The notes beneath the pieces were generated by a model. That model saw only the letters and a list, made by a program, of their open reading frames with translations, did not search any database and was not told the origin of the DNA. A stretch of DNA of 64,000 nucleotides from Acidobacteria bacterium 28-1 (GTDB taxonomy: Bacteria > Acidobacteriota > Blastocatellia > Pyrinomonadales > Pyrinomonadaceae), in NCBI GenBank assembly GCA_002050365.1, contig MWYZ01000054.1:62001-126000 (forward strand), given 5' to 3'. The position numbers were made by a program, and so were the translations under genes. Shown piece by piece: positions 26,368-35,991 of the stretch. How positions within the stretch are numbered: the stretch's first letter is position 1; every line of letters begins with the position of its first letter.

Positions 26368-28611
26368 TTATTTTACGATTGTAAAAGTATCTTTCAAACC
26401 ATCGTCGTTCGAACTTGTTCCGACAGTTAAACCGAACTCGCCTGCTTCTACAACGTATTGATTCGCCGTGTTGTAAAATCCCAAATCTTTTGCCTTCAGA
26501 ACTAATTCAATTTTTCTTTTTTCGCCCGCTTTTAGCGAGACTCTTTGAAATGCTTTTAATTCTTTGACGGGACGCGAAAGGCTGGCGACAAAATCGCGCA
26601 CATAAACTTGCACGACTTCCGCGCCGGCGCGCTTGCCCGTATTTTCCACGTCAACCGAAACTTTTAGCTCGCCGGTTTTTGATATTTTGCTCTGGCTCAA
26701 TTGCAGATTTGAAACTTTAAATGTCGTATAGCTCAAACCGTAACCGAATGGATAAAGCGGCGTGTTGGGCGAATCTAGATATTTGGAAGTGTATTTATTT
26801 TCGGCTTCAAACGGTCTGCCGGTCGGCAGAGCGTTATAGTAAATCGGAATTTGCCCGACCGAGCGGGGAAACGTAATCGGCAATTTGCCGCTCGGATTAG
26901 CGTCGCCGAACAAGGTATCTGCAATCGCGTTGCCGGCTTCGGTTCCGGCAAACCAAGTTTCAAGAATTGCGGGCGAATTTTCCGCCAGCCAGTTTATCGT
27001 CAGCGGTCTACCGTTCATCAAAACAACCGCGTAAGACTTGCCGGTTTGGTGAATTCTTTTGACTAATTCAAGCTGTTTGCCGGGCAACCCGATGTCGGTG
27101 CGCGAAGACGCTTCCGCGCTCATATCAATATCTTCGCCGACGGTTAAAATCGTAAAATCGCTGTTTTGGGCAAGTTTTACGGCTTCGTCAAAACCGCTTG
27201 CGTCCTCGCATTTCGCATCGCAGCCACTCGCGAATTTTACTTTTGCTGAATTTCCAAGTTTATTTTTCACGCCTTCAAATACGGTTACCGCGTCTTGCTC
27301 GCGTCCGTCGCCCGCCCAATTGCCGTTCATATTGCGCTGGTCGCCAGCGAGAAATCCGACGACGGCGATTTCTTTGATAGATTTTTTTATCGGCAGAGTT
27401 TCGCGCTCGTTCTTTAATAAGACAAAAGATTCGTTCGCCGATTGACGCGCGAATTTTCTGTGTTCGGCATTGAGAAGCATCGCTCTTTCACGGTTTGCAT
27501 CGGCATACGGTTTCTCAAAAAGTCCAAGTTTGAATTTCGTTCGCAAAACTTCGCGGACGGCGTTGTCAATTGTCGCCATCGAGAGCTTTTTATTTTGAAC
27601 GAGCTGTTCGCCGTGTTTGTTGACGAAACGTGAAACCATTTCAATGTCAATGCCGGCGTTTAAAGCAAGCCGCGCCGCGTCCGCTTCGTCGAGGGCAACG
27701 CCGTGTTTCATCAATTCCATCACGGCGGTGTAATCGGTAACGACCAGCGCGTCGGATTTCCATTCGTCGCGCAGGATTTGTTTCCAAAGAAACGGATTGG
27801 CGGTTGAAGGAACGCCGCTGATGCTGTTAAACGAAGTCATAAACGAACCGACTCCGGCATCAACCGCCGCTTTGAACGGCGGAAAATAAATTTCACGCAA
27901 AGTGCGCTCGCTCATATCGGTCGTGTTGTAATCGCGCCCCGCTTCCGCCGCTCCGTAAGCTGCGAAATGTTTGGCGCAAGCCATCACGCGGTCGCTTTGG
28001 CTGAAATCCGTTCCCTGAAAACCGCGCACGCGGGCGAAAGCAATCTGCGAACCCAAGAATGTGTCTTCGCCCGCGCCTTCGGCGATTCTGCCCCAACGCG
28101 GGTCGCGAGCAATGTCCACCATCGGCGCAAACGTCCAATGCACGCCGGCGCTTCTGGCTTCCGTCGCCGCGATGTGCGCTGATTTTTCAATCGAAGCCAA
28201 ATCCCAACTCGCCGATTCGCCCAGTGGAATCGGGAACATCGTTCGGTATCCGTGAATCACGTCAAAGGCAAACAACATCGGAATTTTCAGACGCGATTGC
28301 TCGACGGCAATTTTTTGCAATTCGTTCGATTGTTCCGCGCCGCGCACGTTTAGAGTTGAACCGAGAAGACCGTTTCGAGCGAGTTCGAGATGTTCGGGAC
28401 GATATTTGCCGCTCGCTTCACCGTCGAGTTGCTGCAGTTGACCGAGTTTTTCAGCGAGCGTCATTTTTGCCAGCAAACTGTCAATTTTTCTCTCGATGCT
28501 CGAAGTTTGCGCGGCGAAACGAACGTTGCGCTGAGCGAAAAGTAACGAAGTGTTGAAAAAAAACAGGCAGACTAAAATAAACGAGATATGGCGTTTGACA
28601 GCTAACCTCAT
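26368..28611 (-). CDS. bglX: Beta-glucosidase, GH3 (BglX-like)
   Basis: Periplasmic GH3 beta-glucosidase of 747 residues with a signal peptide (1-26). The (beta/alpha)8 domain contains PMLFAFDVIHGYRTMFPIPL, RDPRWGRIAEGAGED and the nucleophile Asp in SDALVVTDYTAVMEL. The alpha/beta sandwich has GRPLTINWLAENSPAILETWF and NPSGKLPITFPRSVGQIP. A fibronectin III-like domain (about 650-740) ends the protein, as in E. coli BglX. A GGAG ribosome site lies 8 bases before ATG 28611. It hydrolyses terminal beta-glucosyl residues; with the neighbouring GH144-like enzyme it would release glucose from beta-glucan. Confidence 0.93.
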   Translation of the reverse strand: MRLAVKRHISFILVCLFFFNTSLLFAQRNVRFAAQTSSIERKIDSLLAKMTLAEKLGQLQQLDGEASGKYRPEHLELARNGLLGSTLNVRGAEQSNELQKIAVEQSRLKIPMLFAFDVIHGYRTMFPIPLGESASWDLASIEKSAHIAATEARSAGVHWTFAPMVDIARDPRWGRIAEGAGEDTFLGSQIAFARVRGFQGTDFSQSDRVMACAKHFAAYGAAEAGRDYNTTDMSERTLREIYFPPFKAAVDAGVGSFMTSFNSISGVPSTANPFLWKQILRDEWKSDALVVTDYTAVMELMKHGVALDEADAARLALNAGIDIEMVSRFVNKHGEQLVQNKKLSMATIDNAVREVLRTKFKLGLFEKPYADANRERAMLLNAEHRKFARQSANESFVLLKNERETLPIKKSIKEIAVVGFLAGDQRNMNGNWAGDGREQDAVTVFEGVKNKLGNSAKVKFASGCDAKCEDASGFDEAVKLAQNSDFTILTVGEDIDMSAEASSRTDIGLPGKQLELVKRIHQTGKSYAVVLMNGRPLTINWLAENSPAILETWFAGTEAGNAIADTLFGDANPSGKLPITFPRSVGQIPIYYNALPTGRPFEAENKYTSKYLDSPNTPLYPFGYGLSYTTFKVSNLQLSQSKISKTGELKVSVDVENTGKRAGAEVVQVYVRDFVASLSRPVKELKAFQRVSLKAGEKRKIELVLKAKDLGFYNTANQYVVEAGEFGLTVGTSSNDDGLKDTFTIVK

Positions 28612-28650
28612 ACGATTTGCTCCGTTAAATTTATTGAAATTTTGGATTGG

Positions 28651-28687
28651 TAAAAATTAGGGCAAGCCGATTTGCACTCGCCCTAAT
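28651..28687 (-). terminator. Terminator after the TonB-dependent receptor gene
   Basis: 11-bp stem with one mismatch (28656-28666 with 28677-28687) followed on the minus strand by TTTTT, 12 bp past the receptor stop. It separates the receptor from the GH3 gene, so read-through or a second promoter must serve the hydrolases. Confidence 0.75.
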
Positions 28688-28698
28688 CGGTAATAAAT

Positions 28699-31600
28699 CT
28701 AAAATCTGAATCTCGCTTGAAATTCGACTACTCGTCCGGCTAAAGCACCGTCTACCTCGCCAAAATTAGGACGATTAACGAACGTGCCGCTGCTAAAAAA
28801 TCCAAACGGTTGAAGATTAAGATTGTTAAATATATTAAAGAAGTTAAACTTTAATTCAAGATTCGGGCTTTCACCCAAAACTCCGAAAGCGGGCAGACCG
28901 AATCTTTTTGCAACGCTCATATCAACCGCAAAATAGTTTGGACCGCGAAACGAGTTGCGTCCTATTCCCGGCGGATTATTTTGGTAAGTCGGATCGCCCG
29001 GATTGAGCGTAGTTTGAAAATACCGACTGCCGCCGCCCGTAAAGTATCCGTTCGGCTGCAAAAACGAATTGTTTGAAGTATTTTGCTGAACGCCGCCAAA
29101 ATATCTGACGGGGCGAACCGGACCGAAAAAGTCGCCGCCCGCGCCGCGCAATCCTTGTTCAATCTTCGGCGTCCACGGAAAACCTGTGTGATATGTCAAA
29201 ATGCCGCTCAGTTCAAAACCGCCGAGCAATTTGCCCGCTAAAGTTTTTTGGTTTCTAAAGAAAGGCGATTCCAGCAAACCCGATAAATTAAAATTGTGCC
29301 GCACGTCGTAATCCGACGGACCGCGCTCTTGTCTTAAATCAATCGGATAAGTTTGGTTGGTAACTGCGCCCGGACCTTCGTTGGAAAGCGTGTCAATGCT
29401 CTTGGCGAAACGATAATTTGCCGTTACCTGAAAATGATTGGTAAAACGTCGTTCGACACGCAAGTTCATTCCGTTATAACTCGCATTCACGTCGGGCGTA
29501 GCAAAAAAAGCGGCAAAAATATTCGGATTCGCCTGAAACAGAAAATTTTGATTGACCAATCTGATTAAGTTACGGCTTTGGTTGCCTTCGTAACCGATTG
29601 AAGTAACGATTTGATACGGCAGTTCGTATTGCAAATCAAGCGAATATTTATAAACTTCGGCATTCGGCACACGGCGCGGGCTGCCGTAAATTTCTACTCT
29701 GCCGACGTTCGGCAAACCGTTTGCCGGATTTATGCCGGTCGCCAAAACAGGATTGATTGGATAACCGGTAGTCGTGTTATTCGAACCGAGCGCGTAGACA
29801 ATCTGCCCGCCCGCATACGGCGAACCCTCGGTTCCGCAGCAGATATTATATCTGGCGAAGTTCGGCGGATTACCTGCGGCGTTGGCAAAAACTACGCTTG
29901 GAATGCGGTTGTAATAAATCCCCGCGCCGCCGCGAATAACTATTTTGTTTTCCAATCTTTCGCCGAAAGAACCGAACATATTTGAAAACTTCGGACTATA
30001 GGCAAAACCGAAGCGCGGCGCGAAATTATTTTTGTCCGGGTCACTTAATGATTCAACCTTGACGAGTTTGGCATTGGTTAAAGTTTGCGCTCCCGTGCCG
30101 GTTTCCAAGTTAGTCAGACGACCGAGACGGTCGGTCAGCGGCGAAAAGTATTCGTAGCGAAGACCGAGATTCAAGGTTAAATTCGGAAACGGTTTCCAAT
30201 CGTCTTGGATAAAAAACGATGTGTCGTTCGAGCGCAATTTCCGAGCGGCATCCGCCGGCGCGCCCGTCGTCGGGTCGGTGTTGATAGCTTCAAAAATCGG
30301 CGTGTCGTTGGCTAAGTTAAATAAACCGACGAACGAATAAAGCGGACGCGCTCCGCCGCTCAAATTATTATCATTGAATTCGCGGCGGAAAGAACCGCCG
30401 AATCGGACGGCGTGACTGCCGAAGACCGTTGTCAGCGAATCGGCAATTTCAACCGTGTTTTGCGAAAAAATTCCCGGCGTAGTTTCCGCCCGCGGCGCGC
30501 CGAACCGAATGCGGTCGAACGGCAAGCCTTCGACTTCGAGGCGCGGAATACCGAAATTCGTCTCCGCCGAAGCCTTTACTTGGTTTGAACTGAAGCGCGT
30601 AAAATTCGTGCGAAATTCATTAACCAAAGTGCTGTTTATATTGCTGATTAAAATTCCCGTCACGACAAACGGAAGTGGCGCGTCTATTATGTCGCTGCCC
30701 GGACGACTTCTCGAACCGCGGTCGTTTGAAATGTCCCGGCGCGTCGTGATGTAGCTGCTTAAAGCGAGTTGATTTGTGTCGTTTATATTGTAATCGAATC
30801 GGAAATTAAACTGATTTCCGCGCTGACGGGTTGGGTCATTCAAAAGCGCATAAACCACGTCGGGTATGCCGTCGAAGCCGCCGCCGATGTCAACCTGACC
30901 GATGCCCGGACCGAACGGCAAATAAACGCCGCGCGTTCCGGCAATCGAGCCTAAATCTAAACCGCCGGGAACGTCTCGGCAGCGGGCGGCGGCGGCAACG
31001 CCGAAGGTTTGGGCGCAAGTTCTCGGAAGAAAACCGGCGACGCGCGGCTCGATGCCCGGCGTTTGAAAAATCGTCGCCGCGATGCTGCCCGGTCGCCGAT
31101 TGATAACTTGCTGCCGATATTGCGAAGTTTCGATATAAGCCTCGTAAGTATTATTTGAGTTATTTCGCAAACCTTCGTAAGAGGTAAAGAAAAAGAAACG
31201 ATTTTTGATAATCGGACCGCCGATTGAACCACCGAATGTTTTGTAGCGCTGCTCGACTCGCTGCGAGGGGACGAAACGGGTTGCCGTAATTTGCCCGTTC
31301 GCGTCGGGAATGCCGTTAAATCTATTGCGTGCATTCCAGCCCGGATCGTTGTATTTGAAAAGCGCGCTGCCGTGAAATTCGTTCGTTCCGTTTTGTGAAA
31401 CAGCCCGCACCTGCGCTCCGGAATTACGTCCGTCTTCGGCGGAAAAAGCCGAACTCGAAATGATGATTTCCTTGACTGATTCCTGATTCGGAGTAATGAC
31501 CGACGCGCCGCCCTGCTGCAAACTGTTGACGCTCACACCGTCGAGTTGATAATTATTAGCCGTTACGCGCTGTCCAGCGGCACTGATTTGCGGGACGTTT

Positions 31601-32196
31601 TCCGATTGAAAAATCGAGTTGTTCGAGCCGCCTGGACCGGGCGTGTTCGGTAAATTAACGGCGTTTCCGTTTCCGCCCCCGCGTGCGCCGTCACCGAAAA
31701 CTCCGGGCGCCAAGCGCAACAATTCAAACGGGTCGCGCCCGTTCTGCGGCAGATTGCGGATTTCCTGCGTGCCGATTGTTTTTTGAACGCTGGCGTTTTC
31801 AGTTTCGAGCGTTGTTGCCTCATCATTTACCGTAACGGTTTCGGTTATTCCGCCGACTTCCAACGCGACATCAACGCCTTGCGTTATTTCCGCTGCGACA
31901 TTTATGTCTTCGAGCGTTTGTTTTTTAAAATTTCCCTGCTCGACCGTTAAATTATATTTTCCCGGCGCGAGACTGGAAAATCGGTAGAAACCATCTTCGT
32001 TCGTAGTGATTTGTTGAGTGCGTCCCGTTTCATTATTGGTCAAAGTAACGGTTGCGCCGGAAACGGCTCCGCCGCTTGAATCGGTAACCGCGCCTTGCAG
32101 TGCGGCTCGAAACTGCGCATGGGCGATAAAGCTCAGCGTTATAATCAAAACGCCGACCATTAGTGCGTTAAATAATCTAGCCAATCCTCTGTGCAT
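28699..32196 (-). CDS. TonB-dependent receptor with carboxypeptidase-regulatory-like domain
   Basis: Outer-membrane TonB-dependent transporter of 1,165 residues. Start set at ATG 32196, which has GGAGG 8 bases upstream and begins the signal peptide MHRGLARLFNAL; the frame continues upstream without a ribosome site. Mature protein: Cna-B/carboxypeptidase-regulatory domain (about 30-115: AALQGAVTDSSGGAVSGATV, GFYRFSSLAPGKYNL), plug domain (about 120-260: VQKTIGTQEIRNLPQNGRDPF), then a large beta-barrel to the terminal Phe of FQARFRF, the outer-membrane insertion signature. This OmpA-type receptor architecture is abundant in Acidobacteriota. Position opposite a LacI regulator suggests uptake of an oligosaccharide. 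Confidence 0.93.
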   Translation of the reverse strand: MHRGLARLFNALMVGVLIITLSFIAHAQFRAALQGAVTDSSGGAVSGATVTLTNNETGRTQQITTNEDGFYRFSSLAPGKYNLTVEQGNFKKQTLEDINVAAEITQGVDVALEVGGITETVTVNDEATTLETENASVQKTIGTQEIRNLPQNGRDPFELLRLAPGVFGDGARGGGNGNAVNLPNTPGPGGSNNSIFQSENVPQISAAGQRVTANNYQLDGVSVNSLQQGGASVITPNQESVKEIIISSSAFSAEDGRNSGAQVRAVSQNGTNEFHGSALFKYNDPGWNARNRFNGIPDANGQITATRFVPSQRVEQRYKTFGGSIGGPIIKNRFFFFTSYEGLRNNSNNTYEAYIETSQYRQQVINRRPGSIAATIFQTPGIEPRVAGFLPRTCAQTFGVAAAARCRDVPGGLDLGSIAGTRGVYLPFGPGIGQVDIGGGFDGIPDVVYALLNDPTRQRGNQFNFRFDYNINDTNQLALSSYITTRRDISNDRGSRSRPGSDIIDAPLPFVVTGILISNINSTLVNEFRTNFTRFSSNQVKASAETNFGIPRLEVEGLPFDRIRFGAPRAETTPGIFSQNTVEIADSLTTVFGSHAVRFGGSFRREFNDNNLSGGARPLYSFVGLFNLANDTPIFEAINTDPTTGAPADAARKLRSNDTSFFIQDDWKPFPNLTLNLGLRYEYFSPLTDRLGRLTNLETGTGAQTLTNAKLVKVESLSDPDKNNFAPRFGFAYSPKFSNMFGSFGERLENKIVIRGGAGIYYNRIPSVVFANAAGNPPNFARYNICCGTEGSPYAGGQIVYALGSNNTTTGYPINPVLATGINPANGLPNVGRVEIYGSPRRVPNAEVYKYSLDLQYELPYQIVTSIGYEGNQSRNLIRLVNQNFLFQANPNIFAAFFATPDVNASYNGMNLRVERRFTNHFQVTANYRFAKSIDTLSNEGPGAVTNQTYPIDLRQERGPSDYDVRHNFNLSGLLESPFFRNQKTLAGKLLGGFELSGILTYHTGFPWTPKIEQGLRGAGGDFFGPVRPVRYFGGVQQNTSNNSFLQPNGYFTGGGSRYFQTTLNPGDPTYQNNPPGIGRNSFRGPNYFAVDMSVAKRFGLPAFGVLGESPNLELKFNFFNIFNNLNLQPFGFFSSGTFVNRPNFGEVDGALAGRVVEFQARFRF

Positions 32197-32351
32197 TTGG
32201 AAGTCCTCCAGAACTGAATTTATTAAGACTGTATTGAATGAAACTACGACAAACTTCTCTTTACAAAAACACAAGAATATAAATTTGGAAACTGTTTGTC
32301 CGTTTCAAAACTATTTCTGAATACTGAGAAATTATACTTTTGCTTGGCTTA

Positions 32352-32381
32352 CTAAATCGTTTTACTGAAACGTTTTACTAG
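32352..32381. promoter_or_regulatory. Candidate LacI-family operator pair
   Basis: Two CG-centred, partly palindromic sites, taaatcgtttta (centre 32358/32359) and tgaaacgtttta (centre 32371/32372), repeated 13 bp apart between the divergent TonB receptor and LacI genes. LacI-family operators commonly have a central CG flanked by AAA/TTT. The remaining intergenic sequence (32197-32530) is A/T-rich and holds no gene. Confidence 0.42.
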
Positions 32382-32530
32382 ATATTTGTTTTATAACATT
32401 CTTGTAACACAAAGGTCAAGAGATTTTCCGACTATTTGTATAATTACTTCTAGTTAGTTGCTTAACCGAACAAAATCACGTGAAAACAAATTCTTGCGTT
32501 GCTTTTCGCAGTGTGAGAAACTCTTCGTCT

Positions 32531-33619
32531 ATGCCGCCCAAGCGAAAAAATAAAGTTGCTGAGTACTCAAAGAAACCCGATTCTCTGCGAATTAGTCTGA
32601 AAGAATTAGCCGCGCATCTCGGACTTTCGCCGACCTCGCTTTCGATTGTGCTGAACGATGCGCCGTCGGCAAGCGCGATTCCACAGGAAACTAAAAACCG
32701 CATTTTAGAGGCGGCGGAAAAATTTAATTATCGTCCGAATTATTTTGCCCGTTCGCTGCGGGCGCAGCGCAGTTTCACGCTCGGCGTAATCGTGCCGGAG
32801 TTATCTGACGGTTATTCGGCGATGGTTTTGAACGGCGTGGAAGCTTCGCTTTCCAAAGAAGGTTTTTTTTATTTGACGGCGAGCCATCTGCACCGCGACG
32901 ACCTTTTAGAACATCATCCAAAGATGCTTCTCGAACGCCAAGTCGAAGGCATCATTGCGGTTGATACGCCGATTCGCTTTCATTCAAATTTGCCGATTGT
33001 TTCCGTCTCCGGTCACGATGAAATCCAAGGCGTAACCAATGTGGTTTTGAATCACCATCACGCAGCGGAACTCGGAATGGGACATCTATTCACGCTCGGA
33101 CATCGCCAAATTGCGTTTATCAAAGGACAGGATTTTAGTTCTGACACAAAAGTGCGTTGGGAAACAATTGCGATAGCGGCAAACAAACGCGGGATAAAAT
33201 TAGACAAGACTTTAATAACCCAACTCGAAGGCGATATTCCGTCGCCGGAAATCGGTTACATCGCCGTGCAAAAATTGCTCTCAAACAAAAAACCGTTCAC
33301 TGCGCTTTTTGCCTTTAACGATATTTCCGCCATCGGTGCGATTCGCGCTTTGCAGGAATCGGGTTTGCGCGTTCCCGAAGACGTTTCCGTGCTTGGCTTT
33401 GACGACATTTACGCCGCCGAATTTCACAATCCGGCACTGACGACAATTCGCCAGCCGTTGTTTGAAATGGGCAGCCTTGCTGCCCAGACACTCCTTAAAA
33501 GACTTGCCGCAGATCAGACGGACGATGCGGAAATTCCGCAAACTTTAACCGTCGAGCCGAAACTCATTGTCCGCCAATCAACCGCGCAGGCGAAAAAATT
33601 CAAAGCCGTCAAAAAATAA
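32531..33619 (+). CDS. LacI-family transcriptional regulator
   Basis: 362-residue repressor. HTH domain at the N-terminus: [23 protein letters not shown], then the hinge [25 protein letters not shown]. Ligand-binding part of the periplasmic-binding-protein type contains [61 protein letters not shown] and [17 protein letters not shown] 32531 preferred; a GTG at 32480 in frame is possible. It lies divergent from the TonB receptor and two bases before the MFS gene, so it probably controls both with a sugar as effector. Confidence 0.92.
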   Translation: MPPKRKNKVAEYSKKPDSLRISLKELAAHLGLSPTSLSIVLNDAPSASAIPQETKNRILEAAEKFNYRPNYFARSLRAQRSFTLGVIVPELSDGYSAMVLNGVEASLSKEGFFYLTASHLHRDDLLEHHPKMLLERQVEGIIAVDTPIRFHSNLPIVSVSGHDEIQGVTNVVLNHHHAAELGMGHLFTLGHRQIAFIKGQDFSSDTKVRWETIAIAANKRGIKLDKTLITQLEGDIPSPEIGYIAVQKLLSNKKPFTALFAFNDISAIGAIRALQESGLRVPEDVSVLGFDDIYAAEFHNPALTTIRQPLFEMGSLAAQTLLKRLAADQTDDAEIPQTLTVEPKLIVRQSTAQAKKFKAVKK

Positions 33620-33621
33620 TA

Positions 33622-34815
33622 ATGATTCCGAATCAAACGCCAGCCCACGAATCAGACCGCTTCTTAAAATTTCTGCTTCATTTCGGTTTTCTCATCTCCG
33701 GCACGCTTACTGTCTTAATCGGACAAATTTTGCCAATTCTCTCCACGCGGCTTTTCCTCGACGACACGCAAGCCGGCTATTTTTTTACTGCTCAATTTTC
33801 CGGCTCTTTGATGGGAACTTTTTTGACGCAGACGATTGTTAAACGATTCGGATTCGGCGGCGCGATTGTCCTCGGTTTTCTGGCGATGCTCGTCGGAGTT
33901 TTAGGCTTAAATTCGGACGCGTGGCTTTTTTGTGCGGCGGCTTTCGTTGTCAACGGTTTTGGAATCGGCGTTACCTTACCGTCAATCAATATGCTGACGG
34001 TCGAACTAAATCCGCAAAACATCACGCCCGCGCTAAATTTTCTGAATTTTTTTTGGGGCGTGGGCGCAATTTTTTGCAAGCCGTTCATTGATTTTTTCGG
34101 CACGCAGACGAGTGTTCTTCAGCCGACTTTAATTCTCGTCATTTTGCTTTTCATTACCGGTTCAGCAATTGGTTTTGCTTCGTACAGAAGCCGCCGAAAA
34201 GAATCGTTTGACCAAATCGAAAGCGAAAATCCAATACCGATTTGGACAACTTTGACGGCTTGGTTGATTGCGATTTTTAACTTCGTTCACGTCGGCTTTG
34301 AAAGCGGAACGGGCGGTTGGATTACAACTTACGCGATGCGCCTGCCGAATCAAGACGGCGGCGTTGCTTGGCTTTCGCCAACATTTGCTTATTTTTTATT
34401 TTTCGTTTTAGGACGATTTGCTGCGCCGCTTTACGCACGCTTTCTCAGCGAAAACCGAATGCTTCTGCTCGGTCTTTTAACGACGACGCTCGGCGTAATC
34501 ATTTTGCTGCTTGGAAACACGCTCGGAATTCTCGCGCTTGGCGCGTCAATCGCCGGCTTTGGCACGTCCTCAATTTTCCCGACGAATATGGCGCGTTTCA
34601 CTAAAACCTTCGGCGCAACCGCCACGCGCCGCGCTACGCCGTTGTTCATTTGCGGAACGCTCGGCGCGGCTCTGACGACTTGGCTCATCGGTTATATTTC
34701 GACAAACTATAATGACTTGCGTTTCGGAATGATTGTTTTGCTCGGAAGCTGTCTATTTTTAATTTGTCTGCAACTTTTTCTCTACGCAAGAAGCCGCACG
34801 ACGGTTTCGACATGA
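33622..34815 (+). CDS. MFS sugar transporter
   Basis: Major facilitator protein of 397 residues with 12 predicted hydrophobic helices. The pattern GFLISGTLTVLIGQILPIL and FGIGVTLPSINMLTVELNP fits the FucP/glucose-type sugar:proton symporter group. It begins 2 bp after the LacI stop, so it is co-transcribed. Its last 34 bp overlap the 3' end of the convergent methyltransferase gene. Likely imports the monosaccharide released by the nearby hydrolases. Confidence 0.85.
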   Translation: MIPNQTPAHESDRFLKFLLHFGFLISGTLTVLIGQILPILSTRLFLDDTQAGYFFTAQFSGSLMGTFLTQTIVKRFGFGGAIVLGFLAMLVGVLGLNSDAWLFCAAAFVVNGFGIGVTLPSINMLTVELNPQNITPALNFLNFFWGVGAIFCKPFIDFFGTQTSVLQPTLILVILLFITGSAIGFASYRSRRKESFDQIESENPIPIWTTLTAWLIAIFNFVHVGFESGTGGWITTYAMRLPNQDGGVAWLSPTFAYFLFFVLGRFAAPLYARFLSENRMLLLGLLTTTLGVIILLLGNTLGILALGASIAGFGTSSIFPTNMARFTKTFGATATRRATPLFICGTLGAALTTWLIGYISTNYNDLRFGMIVLLGSCLFLICLQLFLYARSRTTVST

Positions 34816-35960
34816 TGCGTTTGCGGAAATAAATCAAGGGCGGTGATTGAATCTATCGAGTAACCGTTGTCGCACAAAACTTTCAAATCTCTGGCTAAGG
34901 TCGAAGGCTCGCAGGAAACGTAGGAAATTTGTTTCGGCTTCAAGCGTAAAAGATTCTCAATTGTTTCCCTTTCAGTGCCGGTGCGTGGCGGATCGAGCAG
35001 AACGAAATCCAGATTTTTTAAGTTCTCTACATTTTCTTTTAGCCAATCGGAAACATCTTCGCGGTGAAATTTAACGTTAGAAAGCTGCGCGTTTTCGGCA
35101 TTTTTTTCGGCGAAATCAATTGCCTGCTCGCTTCCTTCAACGCCGACGACCGTTTCAAATCGCCTGGCGAGCGGCAGTGTAAAAAGTCCGACACCGCAGT
35201 ATAAATCGAGCGCAACTTTGCCGCTTGCCGCGCCCAAAGCAATTTCAATGAGCGGTTCGATTAAATATGAATTGCCCTGAAAAAAACTCGTCGCGTCGTA
35301 GAAATATTTCTCGCCGTTTGTGGTGAATGAAATTTCTCGGACGTGTTCAATTATTTCCGCCGAATAAACGGAGGTTTCTCCGCCCGCGGTCGCCGCTTCC
35401 ACTTCAACAATTTTGCTCCAAAAACTTTCCCAGGGCGGATTTCGACGAAAACTTTTTAAAGTCTGTTCAAGTTCGGGCGCGAGAATCGGACAAGTTTCGA
35501 CATCGATTATATCGTGCGATTTTCTTTGAAAATAACCGAATTTTTTCTCTCTCGAATCAAGGTGCCAGCTGGCGCGCGAGCGATATTCGTAATCTCGCGG
35601 GCTGGCGACAATCGAAATTTCCCGCTCGTAATTTATCCGTCCGATGCGCGTCAAACAATCTTGCACGATGCCGACTTTCGCTTCGAGCTGCGCGGCGTAA
35701 GTCATCTGCTGAAAATTGCAGCCGCCGCACCGCCCGAAATATGGACAACGCGGTTCGGTTCTGTCGCTTGACGGTTCAAGGATTTCGACAATCTCGGCAA
35801 ATGCCGTTTTTCCTTTTAATTGGTTGATACGAACGCGAAGTCGGTCGCCTTTGGCAGACAAAGGAACGAACACGGTTAGATTTTCGGCAAATGCCAAACC
35901 GAAACCGTTCGGCACGATTTTTTCGATTGTTACATCAATTATTTGATTATTTTGTTTCAA
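34782..35960 (-). CDS. 23S rRNA (uracil-5-)-methyltransferase, RumA/RlmD type
   Basis: SAM-dependent RNA m5U methyltransferase, 392 residues. N-terminal TRAM domain (about 5-60), then the iron-sulfur Cys set in RCPYFGRCGGCNFQQM (about 69-84), SAM motif LDLYCGVGLFTLPLA, LLDPPRTGTE and YVSCEPSTLARDL with the catalytic Cys. These match the RlmC/RlmD/TrmA family; which uridine is methylated cannot be told. Overlaps the MFS gene tail to tail by 34 bp. Confidence 0.92.
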   Translation of the reverse strand: MKQNNQIIDVTIEKIVPNGFGLAFAENLTVFVPLSAKGDRLRVRINQLKGKTAFAEIVEILEPSSDRTEPRCPYFGRCGGCNFQQMTYAAQLEAKVGIVQDCLTRIGRINYEREISIVASPRDYEYRSRASWHLDSREKKFGYFQRKSHDIIDVETCPILAPELEQTLKSFRRNPPWESFWSKIVEVEAATAGGETSVYSAEIIEHVREISFTTNGEKYFYDATSFFQGNSYLIEPLIEIALGAASGKVALDLYCGVGLFTLPLARRFETVVGVEGSEQAIDFAEKNAENAQLSNVKFHREDVSDWLKENVENLKNLDFVLLDPPRTGTERETIENLLRLKPKQISYVSCEPSTLARDLKVLCDNGYSIDSITALDLFPQTHHVETVVRLLA

Positions 35961-35991
35961 GATTTATTGAGTTTAAGCGAAAAAAAGTATC

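Noticed and set aside
28059-28556. 165-residue plus-strand open frame in the GH3 gene
   Set aside because: Antisense to conserved GH3 coding sequence; Arg/Ser-rich composition of a shadow frame.
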